From NCBI RefSeq assembly GCF_003234185.1, contig NZ_QKSM01000008.1, positions 1 to 64,000 of the forward strand: a DNA stretch of 64,000 nt, in the 5' to 3' direction. The DNA comes from Curtobacterium sp. MCSS17_008 (GTDB lineage Bacteria; Actinomycetota; Actinomycetes; Actinomycetales; Microbacteriaceae). The position numbers were made by a program, and so were the translations under genes. The notes below the pieces were generated by a model, which saw only the letters and a list, made by a program, of their open reading frames with translations, was not told the origin of the DNA and ran no database searches. Below, one piece after another: positions 1-9,300 of the stretch; position 1 is the stretch's first letter; each line of letters starts with the position of its first letter.

Positions 1-17
1 GGGGGGGGGGGGGGGGG
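1..17. other. Poly-G run at the window edge
   Basis: Seventeen consecutive G residues begin the window, directly before ordinary GC-rich intergenic sequence. No comparable homopolymer was noticed elsewhere. Because it sits exactly at the sequence edge, it is best read as a contig-end artefact (for example poly-G read ends from two-colour sequencing) rather than biology. Confidence 0.6.
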
Positions 18-24
18 AAGGACC

Positions 25-55
25 GGAGGCCCGTGGCGACGTGCCACGGGCCTCC
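25..55. terminator. GGAGGC-type hairpin after the dipeptidase gene
   Basis: A perfect 13-bp inverted repeat (arms GGAGGCCCGTGGC and GCCACGGGCCTCC) encloses a 5-nt loop. It lies about 50 bases past the dipeptidase stop codon on the minus strand. There is no T tract, but the same GGAGGC/GCCTCC core recurs after several other genes in the window, so it is probably a terminator or 3'-end stabilising hairpin. Confidence 0.65.
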
Positions 56-80
56 CGTCACCTGGGCGCTGGTGGCGCCG

Positions 81-136
81 TCAGGCGCGCGCCTTCAGGC
101 GCGCGTCGTCAGGCGCGCGTCGTCAGGCGTGCGAGC
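81..136. repeat. 14-bp tandem repeat, four copies, across the dipeptidase stop codon
   Basis: Units starting at 81, 95, 109 and 123 share the core TCAGGCGCGC. The TCA at 109-111 is the TGA stop of the minus-strand dipeptidase, so the array runs from its last codons into the 3' intergenic DNA. The 14-bp period is not a multiple of three, so copy-number change on the coding side would alter the C-terminus. Confidence 0.75.
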
Positions 137-1554
137 AGGATCGCCTCGGACGCGATCGCGCGGTGCAGCACGCCGAGGTGCTGCGACTCGTTCGGGCTGT
201 GCGCGCGGGTGTCGGGGTCCTCGACACCGGTCACCAGGATCTGGGCCTCGGGGAACTCGGCGGCCAGGTCGGACACGAACGGGATCGAGCCACCGATGCC
301 CTGCTCGACCGCGGGGTTGCCCCAGCCCTCGTGCATCGCGGTCCGCGCCTCCTGCACGGCCCAACCGGCCGTGTCGACCAGGAACCCGTCGCCGGTGTCG
401 ACCTCGGTGATCTCCAGCTGCGCGCCGAACGGCACGTGGGCGCGCAGGTGGCGCTCGACGGCGGCGTACGCGTCGGTGGCGGACTGCCCGGGGGCGACAC
501 GCACGGACACGCGGGCGGCGACCGTCGGCAGCAGCGTGTTCGACGCGTTCGCGACACTCGGGACGTCCATGCCCGTGACGGTGATCGACGGCTGGAACCA
601 CATGCGGGACAGGACCGGTCCGGTGCCGACGGGCTGCACGCCCGGGAGCAGGGCGGCGTCGGCGGCGAGCTCGGCGTCGGTGCGCTCGGGGACCTCCGCG
701 TCGTACGCGGTGAGTCCCTCGACGGCGACGGAGCCCGCGTCGTCGTGGAGCGAGGCGAGCAGGCGCACCATCGGGATCATCGCGTCCGGGGCGGCCCCGC
801 CGAACATGCCGCTGTGGCTCGCGTGCTCGAGCGTGGTCAGGCTGGCCCTGAACGTGACGTTGCCCCGGAGCGACACCGTGATCGACGGCACCTCGGCCGA
901 CCAGTTGTCGCTGTCGGCCACGACGATGACGTCCGCGGCGAGGTGCTCCTTCTGCTCACGGAGGAACGTGCGGAAGGAGCGGGAGCCGAACTCCTCCTCC
1001 CCCTCGACGAAGAGCACGACACCGAGGTCGAGGTCGTCGCCGAACTGCGCGTGCAGGGCGCGGAGGGCGGCGACGTGGGTCATCACGCCGGCCTTGTCGT
1101 CCGAGGCGCCGCGGCCGTACAGGCGGTCACCGCGGAGTGTGGGCTCGAAGGGCGGGGTCTCCCACAGCGCGTCGTCGCCCTGGGGCTGCACGTCGTGGTG
1201 CGCGTAGAGCATGACGGTCGGCTTGCCGTTGCGCGCGGGACGCACGGCGAGGACGGCCGGCTGCCCGAGCTCGCGACCGTCGGCCTGGGCCGTGGCCGTC
1301 TCGCCCTCGACCGCGGACCGCACGATGCGGACGGCGTCGTCGGCGAACACCCCGGTCGAGCGGGCGAGGTCGGCGACCGCCTCGGCACTGGCCTGCACGT
1401 GCGCGGGGTCGAAGGCCGACCACGACACCGACGGCAGCCGGACCAGGGCGGAGAGGTCCGCGATCGTGGTCGGCAGGCCTCCCTGCACGTGTTCGCGGAG
1501 GGCATCGAGGAGCGCGGGGTCGGTCGCGGAGCTGTGCTGGTCGGTGTCGGTCAT
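109..1554 (-). CDS. M20-family dipeptidase / metallopeptidase
   Basis: A 481-residue cytoplasmic zinc exopeptidase of the M20 (ArgE/DapE/PepV-like) family, which hydrolyses dipeptides or related amide bonds. Visible family marks are the metal-binding LYAHHDVQPQGD segment near residue 115, GRGASDDKAG near 147, the catalytic and metal-binding EGEEEFGS near 185, and HSPNES near the C-terminus. The start chosen is the ATG reading MTDTDQHSS; in-frame sequence upstream is not peptidase-like. It is divergent from the DUF3043 gene, with 51 bp between them for both promoters. The exact substrate cannot be read from sequence. Confidence 0.9.
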   Translation of the reverse strand: MTDTDQHSSATDPALLDALREHVQGGLPTTIADLSALVRLPSVSWSAFDPAHVQASAEAVADLARSTGVFADDAVRIVRSAVEGETATAQADGRELGQPAVLAVRPARNGKPTVMLYAHHDVQPQGDDALWETPPFEPTLRGDRLYGRGASDDKAGVMTHVAALRALHAQFGDDLDLGVVLFVEGEEEFGSRSFRTFLREQKEHLAADVIVVADSDNWSAEVPSITVSLRGNVTFRASLTTLEHASHSGMFGGAAPDAMIPMVRLLASLHDDAGSVAVEGLTAYDAEVPERTDAELAADAALLPGVQPVGTGPVLSRMWFQPSITVTGMDVPSVANASNTLLPTVAARVSVRVAPGQSATDAYAAVERHLRAHVPFGAQLEITEVDTGDGFLVDTAGWAVQEARTAMHEGWGNPAVEQGIGGSIPFVSDLAAEFPEAQILVTGVEDPDTRAHSPNESQHLGVLHRAIASEAILLARLTTRA

Positions 1555-1605
1555 GTCCCGTAATCTAGAGGAGATCCAGCACGCAACCGCAGTCAGGAAC
1601 GCACC

Positions 1606-2181
1606 GTGGCGAAGGCAGCCCCCAAGACCAACACGACCGTCAACCCGTCCGAGGAAGAACTCCTCGAGTCGGGGAAGGGTCGGCCGACGCCGTCGCGTCG
1701 CGAGCGCGAGGCCGCCAACCGTCGTCCCCTCGTCGGCAACAGCCCGCAGGACAAGAAGGCCGCCCGCGCGCGACTCAACGCCGAGCGTGAGAAGGCCCGC
1801 GTGGGCATGGCCAACGGCGAGGAGCGCTACCTGCCCGCCAAGGACAAGGGCGAGCAGCGGAAGTTCGTGCGCGACTGGATCGACGCCCGCTGGAACGTGG
1901 GCGAGGTCATGATGCCCGTGCTCGTGCTCTTCCTCATCGTCGGCTTCGCGGCAGCGCAGACGGTGCTCGCGTCCTACTCGCTGCTGCTCGTGTGGGCGTT
2001 CGTGGCGCTGTTCGTGCTCGACTGCATCGTGCTCTGGCTGTCGATGCGCAAGAAGCTCGCGAAGAAGTTCGGTGAGATGCAGCGCGGCACGTTCCTCTAC
2101 ATCCTGACCCGGGCGTGGCAGCTGCGCTTCCTGCGCCTGCCGAAGCCGCAGGTCCGTCGTGGGGAGTACCCGACCCTCTAG
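1606..2181 (+). CDS. DUF3043 domain membrane protein
   Basis: A 191-residue protein of the actinobacterial DUF3043 family, function unknown. The first ~95 residues are highly charged and hydrophilic (SRREREAANRRPLVG, then KDKGEQRKFVRDW). Two hydrophobic segments follow, about residues 102-122 and 126-146, and a short basic tail ends in RRGEYPTL. Start is GTG (MAKAAPKTN). It is transcribed away from the dipeptidase and toward pyrD, so it is monocistronic, with a hairpin just after its stop. A small integral membrane protein with a large cytoplasmic N-terminus is the safe reading. Confidence 0.85.
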   Translation: MAKAAPKTNTTVNPSEEELLESGKGRPTPSRREREAANRRPLVGNSPQDKKAARARLNAEREKARVGMANGEERYLPAKDKGEQRKFVRDWIDARWNVGEVMMPVLVLFLIVGFAAAQTVLASYSLLLVWAFVALFVLDCIVLWLSMRKKLAKKFGEMQRGTFLYILTRAWQLRFLRLPKPQVRRGEYPTL

Positions 2182-2195
2182 CGCCCCTCCCGCAG

Positions 2196-2224
2196 AGCGC
2201 CGTCCGGTTGATCCGGGCGGCGCT
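2196..2224. terminator. Terminator hairpin after the DUF3043 gene
   Basis: Twelve-bp arms AGCGCCGTCCGG and CCGGGCGGCGCT (one G-T wobble) flank a 5-nt loop, 14 bases after the stop. A mildly T-containing tail (TCGTCGTTCC) follows, making this the most conventional intrinsic terminator in the left part of the window. Confidence 0.65.
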
Positions 2225-2331
2225 TCGTCGTTCCCGGGCGCACCGCGCTCCCCCGCAGGCTTGGTCCACCCGGCGGAGTCGGATCCCGGCCCGGGCCGTC
2301 GGTCGGGACACGCGCGGAGCCGTCCGCCCAG

Positions 2332-2410
2332 GTCGCACGACACGCCGCTCGCCCCACACAGCGGCGGCGGTTCGTGCAACAGCGGCGGTCCTGAGCGGCG
2401 AGTCGTGCGC
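2332..2410. repeat. Inverted pair of the TCGCACGAC-core dispersed repeat
   Basis: The left copy at 2332-2351 begins GTCGCACGACACGCCGCTCG. The right copy at 2391-2410 reads CTGAGCGGCGAGTCGTGCGC, its near reverse complement, so about 20-bp arms could fold over a ~39-nt loop. It lies in the 360-bp gap (2182-2541) between the convergent DUF3043 and pyrD genes. Related copies are near 10180-10267, 36887-37060 and 49393-49512. Besides this, the DUF3043 hairpin and the 17-bp array, I see nothing gene-like in the gap. Confidence 0.7.
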
Positions 2411-2463
2411 CCCGATGAGCCGGACCCCGGCGACGTCGCACGCCCGGCCGAAGCGTCAACGGG

Positions 2464-2548
2464 GCCCGACGCGTCAACGAGCCAGACTCGACAACGAGCC
2501 CGACTCGACAACGAGCCCGACGCGTCGATCGGCCCGACGCGTCAACGA
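2464..2548. repeat. 17-bp tandem repeat, five copies, overlapping the pyrD stop
   Basis: Five contiguous 17-bp units start at 2464, 2481, 2498, 2515 and 2532; the type unit is GCCCGACGCGTCAACGA. The TCA at 2542-2544, inside the last unit, is the TGA stop of minus-strand pyrD. The array therefore looks like repeated copies of the sequence around the pyrD stop, extended downstream. Confidence 0.8.
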
Positions 2549-3618
2549 GCGGCGTGCCGCAGGCGCCGACGCCGCAGGCGGTTGATCCGCGTCGCCCAGG
2601 TGGGCCCCTCGTAGAGGAACGCCGTGTAGCCCTGCACGAGCGTCGCACCGGCGTCGATCCGGTCCTGCACGTCCTGCTCGCTCGTGACGCCCCCGACCGC
2701 GATGACGCAGAAGTCAACGGGCACCGACGCCCGGACGCGGCGCAGGACCTCGAGCGAACGACTCGCGATCGGCGCGCCGGAGAGCCCGCCAGCGCCCATC
2801 GCCTCGACCTCGGCGGCGGGCGTCTCGAGTCCGGTGCGGGCGATGGTGGTGTTGTTCGCGATGATGCCGTCGAGCCCGAGGTCGACCGCGAGCCCGGCGA
2901 TCGCGTCGATCTGCTCGTCCGTCAGGTCCGGCGCGATCTTGACGAGCACGGGGGTGCGCACCGCGGCGTCGCGCACGGCGGACAGCAGCGGGCGGAGCTG
3001 GTCGAGCTCCTGCAGACCGCGGAGCCCCGGCGTGTTCGGCGAGCTGACGTTCACGGCGAGGTAGTCGGCGAACGGCGCCAGCAGTCGGGTCGACTCGAGG
3101 TAGTCGTCGACGGCGTCCTCGACCGCGACCACGCGGCTCTTCCCGATGTTGACGCCGATGACGGGTCGGCCCGGGTTGCGACGTGCACGCTCCAACCTGC
3201 GGGCGGCGCGGACTGCGCCGTGGTTGTTGAAGCCCATCCTGTTGACGAGCGCCTTGTCGCGGACGAGACGGAACAACCGGGGCTTCTCGTTGCCGGGCTG
3301 CGCCTTCGCGGTGATCGTGCCGACCTCCACGTGGCCGAAGCCGAGCAGCCCGAGCCCGGCGATGCCCTTCGCGTCCTTGTCGAACCCGGCCGCGAGCCCG
3401 AACCGCGACGGGAAGTGGATCCCCATCGTGGTGACGCCGTCGGCTGCCGACGGCCGCGAGTACCGCTCGACCACACGACTCAGGAACGGCACCTTCGGCA
3501 GCGCCCGGATCACCGCGAACGCGATGTGGTGCGCTCGCTCCGGATCCATGTTGGCGAAGACCGATCGGAAGACGACGGCGTAGCCGTTCCGGACGACCCG
3601 CTCCGCCACCCCGCTCAT
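2542..3618 (-). CDS. pyrD: Dihydroorotate dehydrogenase (quinone), class 2
   Basis: A 358-residue FMN enzyme that oxidises dihydroorotate to orotate using membrane quinones in pyrimidine synthesis. Class 2 marks are the N-terminal helical extension ([22 protein letters not shown]) and the core [13 protein letters not shown]. Also seen are [39 protein letters not shown] with the catalytic serine, VKIAPDL, ANNTT and [10 protein letters not shown]. The start codon ATG overlaps the nrdR stop by 4 bp, so the two are translationally coupled. The stop codon lies inside a 17-bp tandem repeat. This is the last gene of the dnaE-hisD-nrdR-pyrD run. Confidence 0.95.
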   Translation of the reverse strand: MSGVAERVVRNGYAVVFRSVFANMDPERAHHIAFAVIRALPKVPFLSRVVERYSRPSAADGVTTMGIHFPSRFGLAAGFDKDAKGIAGLGLLGFGHVEVGTITAKAQPGNEKPRLFRLVRDKALVNRMGFNNHGAVRAARRLERARRNPGRPVIGVNIGKSRVVAVEDAVDDYLESTRLLAPFADYLAVNVSSPNTPGLRGLQELDQLRPLLSAVRDAAVRTPVLVKIAPDLTDEQIDAIAGLAVDLGLDGIIANNTTIARTGLETPAAEVEAMGAGGLSGAPIASRSLEVLRRVRASVPVDFCVIAVGGVTSEQDVQDRIDAGATLVQGYTAFLYEGPTWATRINRLRRRRLRHAAR

Positions 3619-4112
3619 GCCCGGTCCCCCGTGCCGGCACCGCCGGATGCGGAAGCCTCTGCCGCATGGTGGTCGAGACGGAGTTGCGCGATCGCCTCCT
3701 CGAAGTCCTCGAGGGTGTCGAACGCCTGGTAGACGCTGGCGAAACGGAGGAACGCGACCTCGTCGAGCTCCCGGAGCGGCGGCAGGATCGCGAGGCCGAT
3801 GTCGTTGGCGTCGATCTGGCTCGACCCCGACGAGCGCACGGTCTCCTCGACGCGCTGCGCCAGCACGGCCAGGTCGCCGTCGGTGACCGGACGCCCCTGG
3901 CACGCCTTGCGTACCCCCGAGACGATCTTGTCGCGGCTGAAGGGCTCGGTGACGCCGTTGCGCTTCACGACGTTCAGCGAGGCGGTCTCGGTCGTCGAGA
4001 ACCGGCGCCCGCAGTTCGGGCACTGGCGGCGGCGACGGATCGAGGTGCCGTCGTCGCTCGTGCGGGAATCGACGACGCGGGAGTCCGGGTGGCGGCAGAA
4101 GGGGCAGAACAT
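3615..4112 (-). CDS. nrdR: Transcriptional repressor NrdR
   Basis: A 165-residue regulator that senses ATP/dATP and represses ribonucleotide reductase genes. The N-terminal zinc ribbon shows paired cysteines ([17 protein letters not shown], then [13 protein letters not shown]). An ATP-cone domain follows from about residue 48 ([23 protein letters not shown]). Length is slightly above the usual ~150 because of an alanine/glycine-rich tail. The end overlaps pyrD by 4 bp and 83 bp separate it from hisD upstream. No ribonucleotide reductase genes are in the window, so its targets lie elsewhere. Confidence 0.95.
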   Translation of the reverse strand: MFCPFCRHPDSRVVDSRTSDDGTSIRRRRQCPNCGRRFSTTETASLNVVKRNGVTEPFSRDKIVSGVRKACQGRPVTDGDLAVLAQRVEETVRSSGSSQIDANDIGLAILPPLRELDEVAFLRFASVYQAFDTLEDFEEAIAQLRLDHHAAEASASGGAGTGDRA

Positions 4113-4195
4113 GTCGGAGCCAAGGCTATCGGCTCAGCCGCCACCCCAGGGCTCAGGCGACGGGTCCGTGGAGCGATCCCCCCGGGCCCACCGGC

Positions 4196-5506
4196 TCAGG
4201 CGCGGCCCGTCCGCTCCGTCACGGCAGCAGCATGCCCGGGCAGCTGCTCCTCGGTGGCGAGCGCCACGATGTGCGGCGCGACCTCGGCCAGCGCCCCGGG
4301 CGTGTAGCGGATGACCTGCTGCGGTCGCAGGAACGTGGACGCCGACAGGCCCGACCCGAACCGCGCCTGGCCGCCGGTCGGCAGGACGTGGTTCGACCCG
4401 GCCAGGTAGTCGCCGAGGCTCACCGGCGTGCTCGGCCCGACGAACACGGCCCCGGCCGCGTCGATGTCCGCGAGCACGCCGTCGTCGTCCGCGGTCTGGA
4501 TCTCCAGGTGCTCCGGCCCGTAGGCGTTGCTCACGGTCGCGGCGTCGGCCAGCGAGTCCACCAGCACGACGGCCGACTGCGGACCGTCCAGCGCGGTCTG
4601 GAGGCGCGCAGCGGTCCCGAGCGCCGCCACCCGTTCCGGGACGGCGGCCTCGACCGCGTCGGCGAACGCCTCCGACGTGGTCACCAGGACGCTGCCCGCC
4701 TGCTCGTCGTGCTCGGCCTGGCTCACCAGGTCGGCCGCGACGTAGCCGGGGTCGGCGGTGTCGTCGGCGATCACGAGGATCTCGGTCGCGCCGGCCTCGG
4801 AGTCGATGCCGACCACACCCCGCACCAGGCGCTTCGCGGCCGCGACGAAGTTGTTGCCCGGGCCGGTGACCAGGTCGACGGGCTCGAGGCCGATCTCGGC
4901 GACCCCGTACGCGAGCGCGCCCACCGCGCCGGCGCCGCCCATCGCGTAGACCTCGTCGATGCCGAGCAGTCCGGCCGCGGCCAGGATCGTCGGGTGGACC
5001 CGGCCGCCGTGGTCGCGCTGTGGCGGCGACACCAGGGCGATCGAGCCGACGCCGGCGACCTGCGCGGGGACGACGTTCATGACGACGCTCGACGGGTAGA
5101 CGGCCTTGCCGCCGGGCACGTAGAGGCCGACGCGGCGCATCGGCTGCCACCGCTGGTGGACCTCGGCACCGTCCGCCAGGGTGGTGACGGAGCCGACGGG
5201 TACCTGCGCGGCGCTGGCGGCACGGACGCGGCGGATCGCCTCGTCGAGCGCCTCGCGCAGTGCCGGCGCGAGCCCGGCGACGGCGGCGGCGATCTCGGCG
5301 GCGGGCACGCGGACGTGCTCCGGCGCTCCCCCGTCGAAGCGCTCTGCCTGCTCGCGCAGCGCCGACGCCCCGTGGTGCCGCACCGCGTCCACGAGCTCGC
5401 GGGCGGCATCGACGGCGTGGGAGACGTCACCGACGGCGCGCGGCATGAGGCGGAGGAGTTCGGCACGGGCGGGCAGGCCGCCGCGGAGGTCGATTCGCTG
5501 CATCAT
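4196..5506 (-). CDS. hisD: Histidinol dehydrogenase
   Basis: A 436-residue zinc enzyme that catalyses the last two steps of histidine synthesis (L-histidinol to L-histidine with NAD). Diagnostic stretches are YVPGGKAVYPSSVVMNVVPA, AMGGAGAVGALAYG, LVTGPGNNFVAAAKR, the GIDSEAGATEILVIAD block, the zinc-ligand region QAEHDEQAG, and GPEHLEIQ near the C-terminus. Two adjacent ATGs are available; the first shares one base with the stop of the upstream phosphotransferase (TGATG), which favours it. It stands apart from any other his gene here, as is common in actinobacteria. Confidence 0.95.
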   Translation of the reverse strand: MMQRIDLRGGLPARAELLRLMPRAVGDVSHAVDAARELVDAVRHHGASALREQAERFDGGAPEHVRVPAAEIAAAVAGLAPALREALDEAIRRVRAASAAQVPVGSVTTLADGAEVHQRWQPMRRVGLYVPGGKAVYPSSVVMNVVPAQVAGVGSIALVSPPQRDHGGRVHPTILAAAGLLGIDEVYAMGGAGAVGALAYGVAEIGLEPVDLVTGPGNNFVAAAKRLVRGVVGIDSEAGATEILVIADDTADPGYVAADLVSQAEHDEQAGSVLVTTSEAFADAVEAAVPERVAALGTAARLQTALDGPQSAVVLVDSLADAATVSNAYGPEHLEIQTADDDGVLADIDAAGAVFVGPSTPVSLGDYLAGSNHVLPTGGQARFGSGLSASTFLRPQQVIRYTPGALAEVAPHIVALATEEQLPGHAAAVTERTGRA

Positions 5507-6330
5507 CAGGCGTCCAGCGTACCGGCGGCACCGGACAGGAGTGCGTCCACGACCGGTCCGTGGTGCCGGGCCTGGTCGGGGCCCCACGTACCGAGCAACT
5601 GCAGGGTGAGGACGCGGAACGCCAGTGCCCGCACGAGCACCTGCGACCACTCCGGTTCGTCTGCGACGACCCCGAGCGCCGCGAGCCGCTCGACCTCGAC
5701 GCCCTGCCAGCAGACCGCGTCGACGGCTGCGATCGCCGCGGCGTACCCGACCGGCCGCCAGGAGGGCGCCCAGTCGAACACGACGGGCGGCTCGCCCGGC
5801 TCGAACAGCACGTTGCCGAGCAGGTCGCGGTGCACCAGCTGCGACGGCGACCGGACGGGCCGGAACGCGGCGGTGAGCCGGTCGAGCGTCGGGCCCGACG
5901 GCATCGAGCCGGTCCCCCACACGGCGCGGTCAGCCCGACTCCACGCGTCGTCCACCGTGTCGAGGAATGCAGGACGTCGGAGCCCCGCCACGGCGCGGTG
6001 GAAGGCCGCACCGGCACGTATCACGTCCTCGACGCGCTCCGGGGCGGTCTCGCCGGCGCACCACGTCCAGGCCTCCCAGCCGTCGGCCGTCCACCCGCCG
6101 TCGAGCGTGGGGACCGGCCGCGGTGTGCGGAACCCGACCGTGTGCTCGAGGCGGGCGAGCACGTCGGACCGCCACCGCGCCTCCCGGGGGTCGCCGTGCG
6201 GGCGCAGGACGACCGCTCCGGCGCGCCACGTGCTCCCGCGTCCACCGGGCAGCCGCTCCGGCCGCCGTCCTGCTGCCCCGAACGTCCGGAGCACCGCAGC
6301 CGAGGGCCACGGTGCGCCGGAGGTGGACAT
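5506..6330 (-). CDS. Phosphotransferase-like protein, TIGR02569 type
   Basis: A 274-residue protein resembling the aminoglycoside phosphotransferase/choline kinase fold as found in the actinobacterial TIGR02569 family, of unknown substrate. The catalytic-loop equivalent is LVHRDLLGNVLFEPG near residue 170 and the metal-binding equivalent is VFDWAPSWRPVGYA. The N-terminal nucleotide-binding part is short and lacks an obvious glycine loop. It sits between dnaE (7-bp gap) and hisD (1-bp overlap), so it is co-transcribed with housekeeping genes. There is no sign that it confers drug resistance. Confidence 0.75.
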   Translation of the reverse strand: MSTSGAPWPSAAVLRTFGAAGRRPERLPGGRGSTWRAGAVVLRPHGDPREARWRSDVLARLEHTVGFRTPRPVPTLDGGWTADGWEAWTWCAGETAPERVEDVIRAGAAFHRAVAGLRRPAFLDTVDDAWSRADRAVWGTGSMPSGPTLDRLTAAFRPVRSPSQLVHRDLLGNVLFEPGEPPVVFDWAPSWRPVGYAAAIAAVDAVCWQGVEVERLAALGVVADEPEWSQVLVRALAFRVLTLQLLGTWGPDQARHHGPVVDALLSGAAGTLDA

Positions 6331-6337
6331 CGGGTTC

Positions 6338-9300
6338 CTAGACCAGGCAGCGCGGGCCGAGCAGGCTCTTCAGCTCACCGAACAGGTCGGGCGTCAGGCT
6401 CACCGGGAACGGCAGCTCGAAGGTCCGTGCGACCGAGTCCTTGAGCAGGCGCAGCCGCACCTCGGTCTCACCGCTGTGCCGACCGAGCACCGCAGCGAGC
6501 TCGGTGACGATCTCCGTCGTCGCCTGCCGCTCGGGCACCGACAGCGTCAGCGGACCGGACCCCATGGCGTCGCCGACGTTCGGCTGGAACATGCTCACCG
6601 CGTGCAGCGCCTTGCCGTCGTCGCGCACGTTGACCCGGCCACGCAGCACCACGATCGAGTCCGCCACGAGCGACGGCCCGAACTCCTGGTACGTCTTGCC
6701 GAGGAACATCACGCCGATCTCGCCGCCGAAGTCCTCGATCTGCACGATGCCGTACGGGTTGCCGCTCGACTTCGCGACCCGGTGCTGCACGCTCGTCAGG
6801 AGCCCCGCGACCGTGACCGTCTCGCCCTCCACGGAGTCGTCGGCGGCGATGAGGTCCGCGATCGTGATCGACTGGTGCTTGGCCAGCTCGATCTCGAGCC
6901 CGGCGAGCGGGTGGTCGGACACGTAGAGCCCGAGCATGTCCCGCTCGAACGCGAGCTTGTCGCGCTTGGCCCACTCGGGCCGGTCCGGCACCTGCGACAC
7001 GGGTGCGGCGGCCGGCTGTTCCTCGGCGACCTCGGCGAAGAGCGAGTCGAAGTCGAAGCCGACGTTGCCGTTCGCCTCGTCGCGCTTGACCTTGACCGCG
7101 CTCTCGACGGCGCCCTCGTGGATCTCGACGAGCGCGCGTCGGGTGTCGCCGAACTCGTCGAAGGCACCGGCCTTGATGAGCGACTCCACCGTGCGCTTGT
7201 TCGCCGACGAGATCGGGATCTTCCGCAGGAAGTCGTGGAACGACTCGAACGGCCCCTTCTCGGTGCGAGCCGCGACGATGTCGTCGACGACGTTGAACCC
7301 GACGTTGCGGATCGCGCCCATGCCGAAGCGGATGTCGTCGCCGACGGCCGCGAAGAACCCGATCGACTCGTTGACGTCCGGCGGCATCACGCGGATGCCC
7401 ATGCGGCGGCACTCGTTGAGGTACAGCGCGAGCTTGTCGCGGGCGTCGCCGACGCTGGTCAGCAGCGCCGCCATGTACTCGGCAGGGTAGTGCGCCTTGA
7501 GGTACGCCGTCCAGAACGACACCACGCCGTAGGCCGCCGAGTGCGCCTTGTTGAACGCGTAGTCGGAGAACGGCAGCAGGATGTCCCAGAGGGTCTTGAT
7601 GGCAGCGGCCGAGTAGCCGTTGTCCTGCATGCCCTTCTCGAAGCCGGCGTACTGCTTGTCGAGCTCCGACTTCTTCTTCTTGCCCATCGCACGACGGAGG
7701 ATGTCCGCCTGTCCGAGCGAGAAGCCCGCCACCTTCTGCGCGATCGCCATGACCTGCTCCTGGTAGATGATCAGACCGTAGGTCTGGTCCAGGATGTCGG
7801 CGAGGGGCTCGGCGAGCTCCGGGTGGATCGGGGTGATCGGCTGCTCGCCGTTCTTGCGGAGCGCGTAGTTCGTGTGCGAGTTCGCACCCATCGGCCCCGG
7901 ACGGTACAGGGCGATGAGCGCGGAGATGTCCTCGAAGTTGTCCGGCTTCATGAGCCGGAGCAGCCCGCGCATCGGGCCGCCGTCGAGTTGGAAGACACCG
8001 AGCGTGTCACCGCGCTGCAGCAGCTGGTACGCCGCCTCGTCCTCGAGCCCCATGGTCTCGAGGTCGAGCTCGATCCCCCGGTTCGTCTTGATGTTGTCCA
8101 GGGCGTCGCTGATGATCGTCAGGTTCCGCAGGCCCAGGAAGTCCATCTTGATCAGGCCGAGCGACTCCGCAGCGGGGTAGTCGAACTGCGTGACGATCTG
8201 GCCGTCCTGCTCGCGCTTCATCACCGGGATGATGTCGATGAGCGGCTCGCTCGACATGATCACGCCGGCCGCGTGCACACCCCACTGGCGCTTCAGCCCC
8301 TCGAGCCCGAGGGCGGTGTCGAAGACCGTCTTCGCCTCGGGGTCGGTCTCGACGACCGTGCGGACGTCGACCGCCTCCTTGTAGCGCGGGTGGTCCTTGT
8401 CGAAGATGCCGGTCAGCGGGATGTCCTTGCCCATGACGGGCGGCGGCATGGCCTTCGTGAGCTTCTCGCCCATGCCGAACGGGAAGCCGAGGACACGCGA
8501 TGAGTCCTTCAGCGCCTGCTTCGCCTTGATGGTGCCGTAGGTGACGATCTGCGCGACACGCTCCGACCCGTACTTCTCGGTGACGTACTTGATCGCCTCA
8601 CCGCGGCGCCGGTCGTCGAAGTCGACGTCGAAGTCGGGCATCGACACGCGGTCCGGGTTGAGGAACCGCTCGAAGATCAGACCGTGCCGGATCGGGTCGA
8701 GGTCGGTGATGCGCATGGCGTACGCCACCATCGAGCCGGCGCCGGAGCCGCGGCCGGGTCCGACCCGGATGCCGTTGTTCTTCGACCAGTTGATGAAGTC
8801 GGCGACGACCAGGAAGTACCCCGGGAAGCCCATCTGGTTGATGATCCCGACCTCGTAGTCGGCGCGCTCCTGGACCTCGCGCGAGATGCCGTCCGGGTAC
8901 CGGTACTGCAGCCCCTTCGCGACCTCCTTCTCGAACCACGAGTGCTCGGTCTCGCCCTCGGGCACCGGGAACTTCGGCATGTAGTTCGCCGCGGTGTCGA
9001 ATTCGACGTTGCAGCGCTCCGCGATGAGGAGCGTGTTGTCGCAGGCCTCGGGGTGGTCCCGGAAGACGTGCCGCATCTGCTGCGGCGTCTTGAGGTAGAA
9101 CTCGTCCGCGTCGAACTTGAAGCGGTTCGGGTCGTTGAGCGTCGACCCGGACTGCACGCAGAGGAGCGCCGCGTGCGACTTGGCGTCGTGCGAGTGCGTG
9201 TAGTGCAGGTCGTTCGTGCCGACGAGCGGGATGCCGAGGTCCTTCGAGATGCGGACGACGTCCTCGATGACGCGGCGCTCGATCTCGAGCCCGTGGTCCA

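Noticed and set aside
5506..6330. An aminoglycoside resistance gene
   Set aside because: The fold is shared by many housekeeping kinases; the protein lies within a housekeeping gene run and lacks the full N-lobe motifs of resistance enzymes.
4232..8503. A 1423-codon open frame on the plus strand across hisD and dnaE
   Set aside because: It is the antisense shadow of well-supported genes in GC-rich DNA; its product is arginine/valine-rich low complexity without any family motif.
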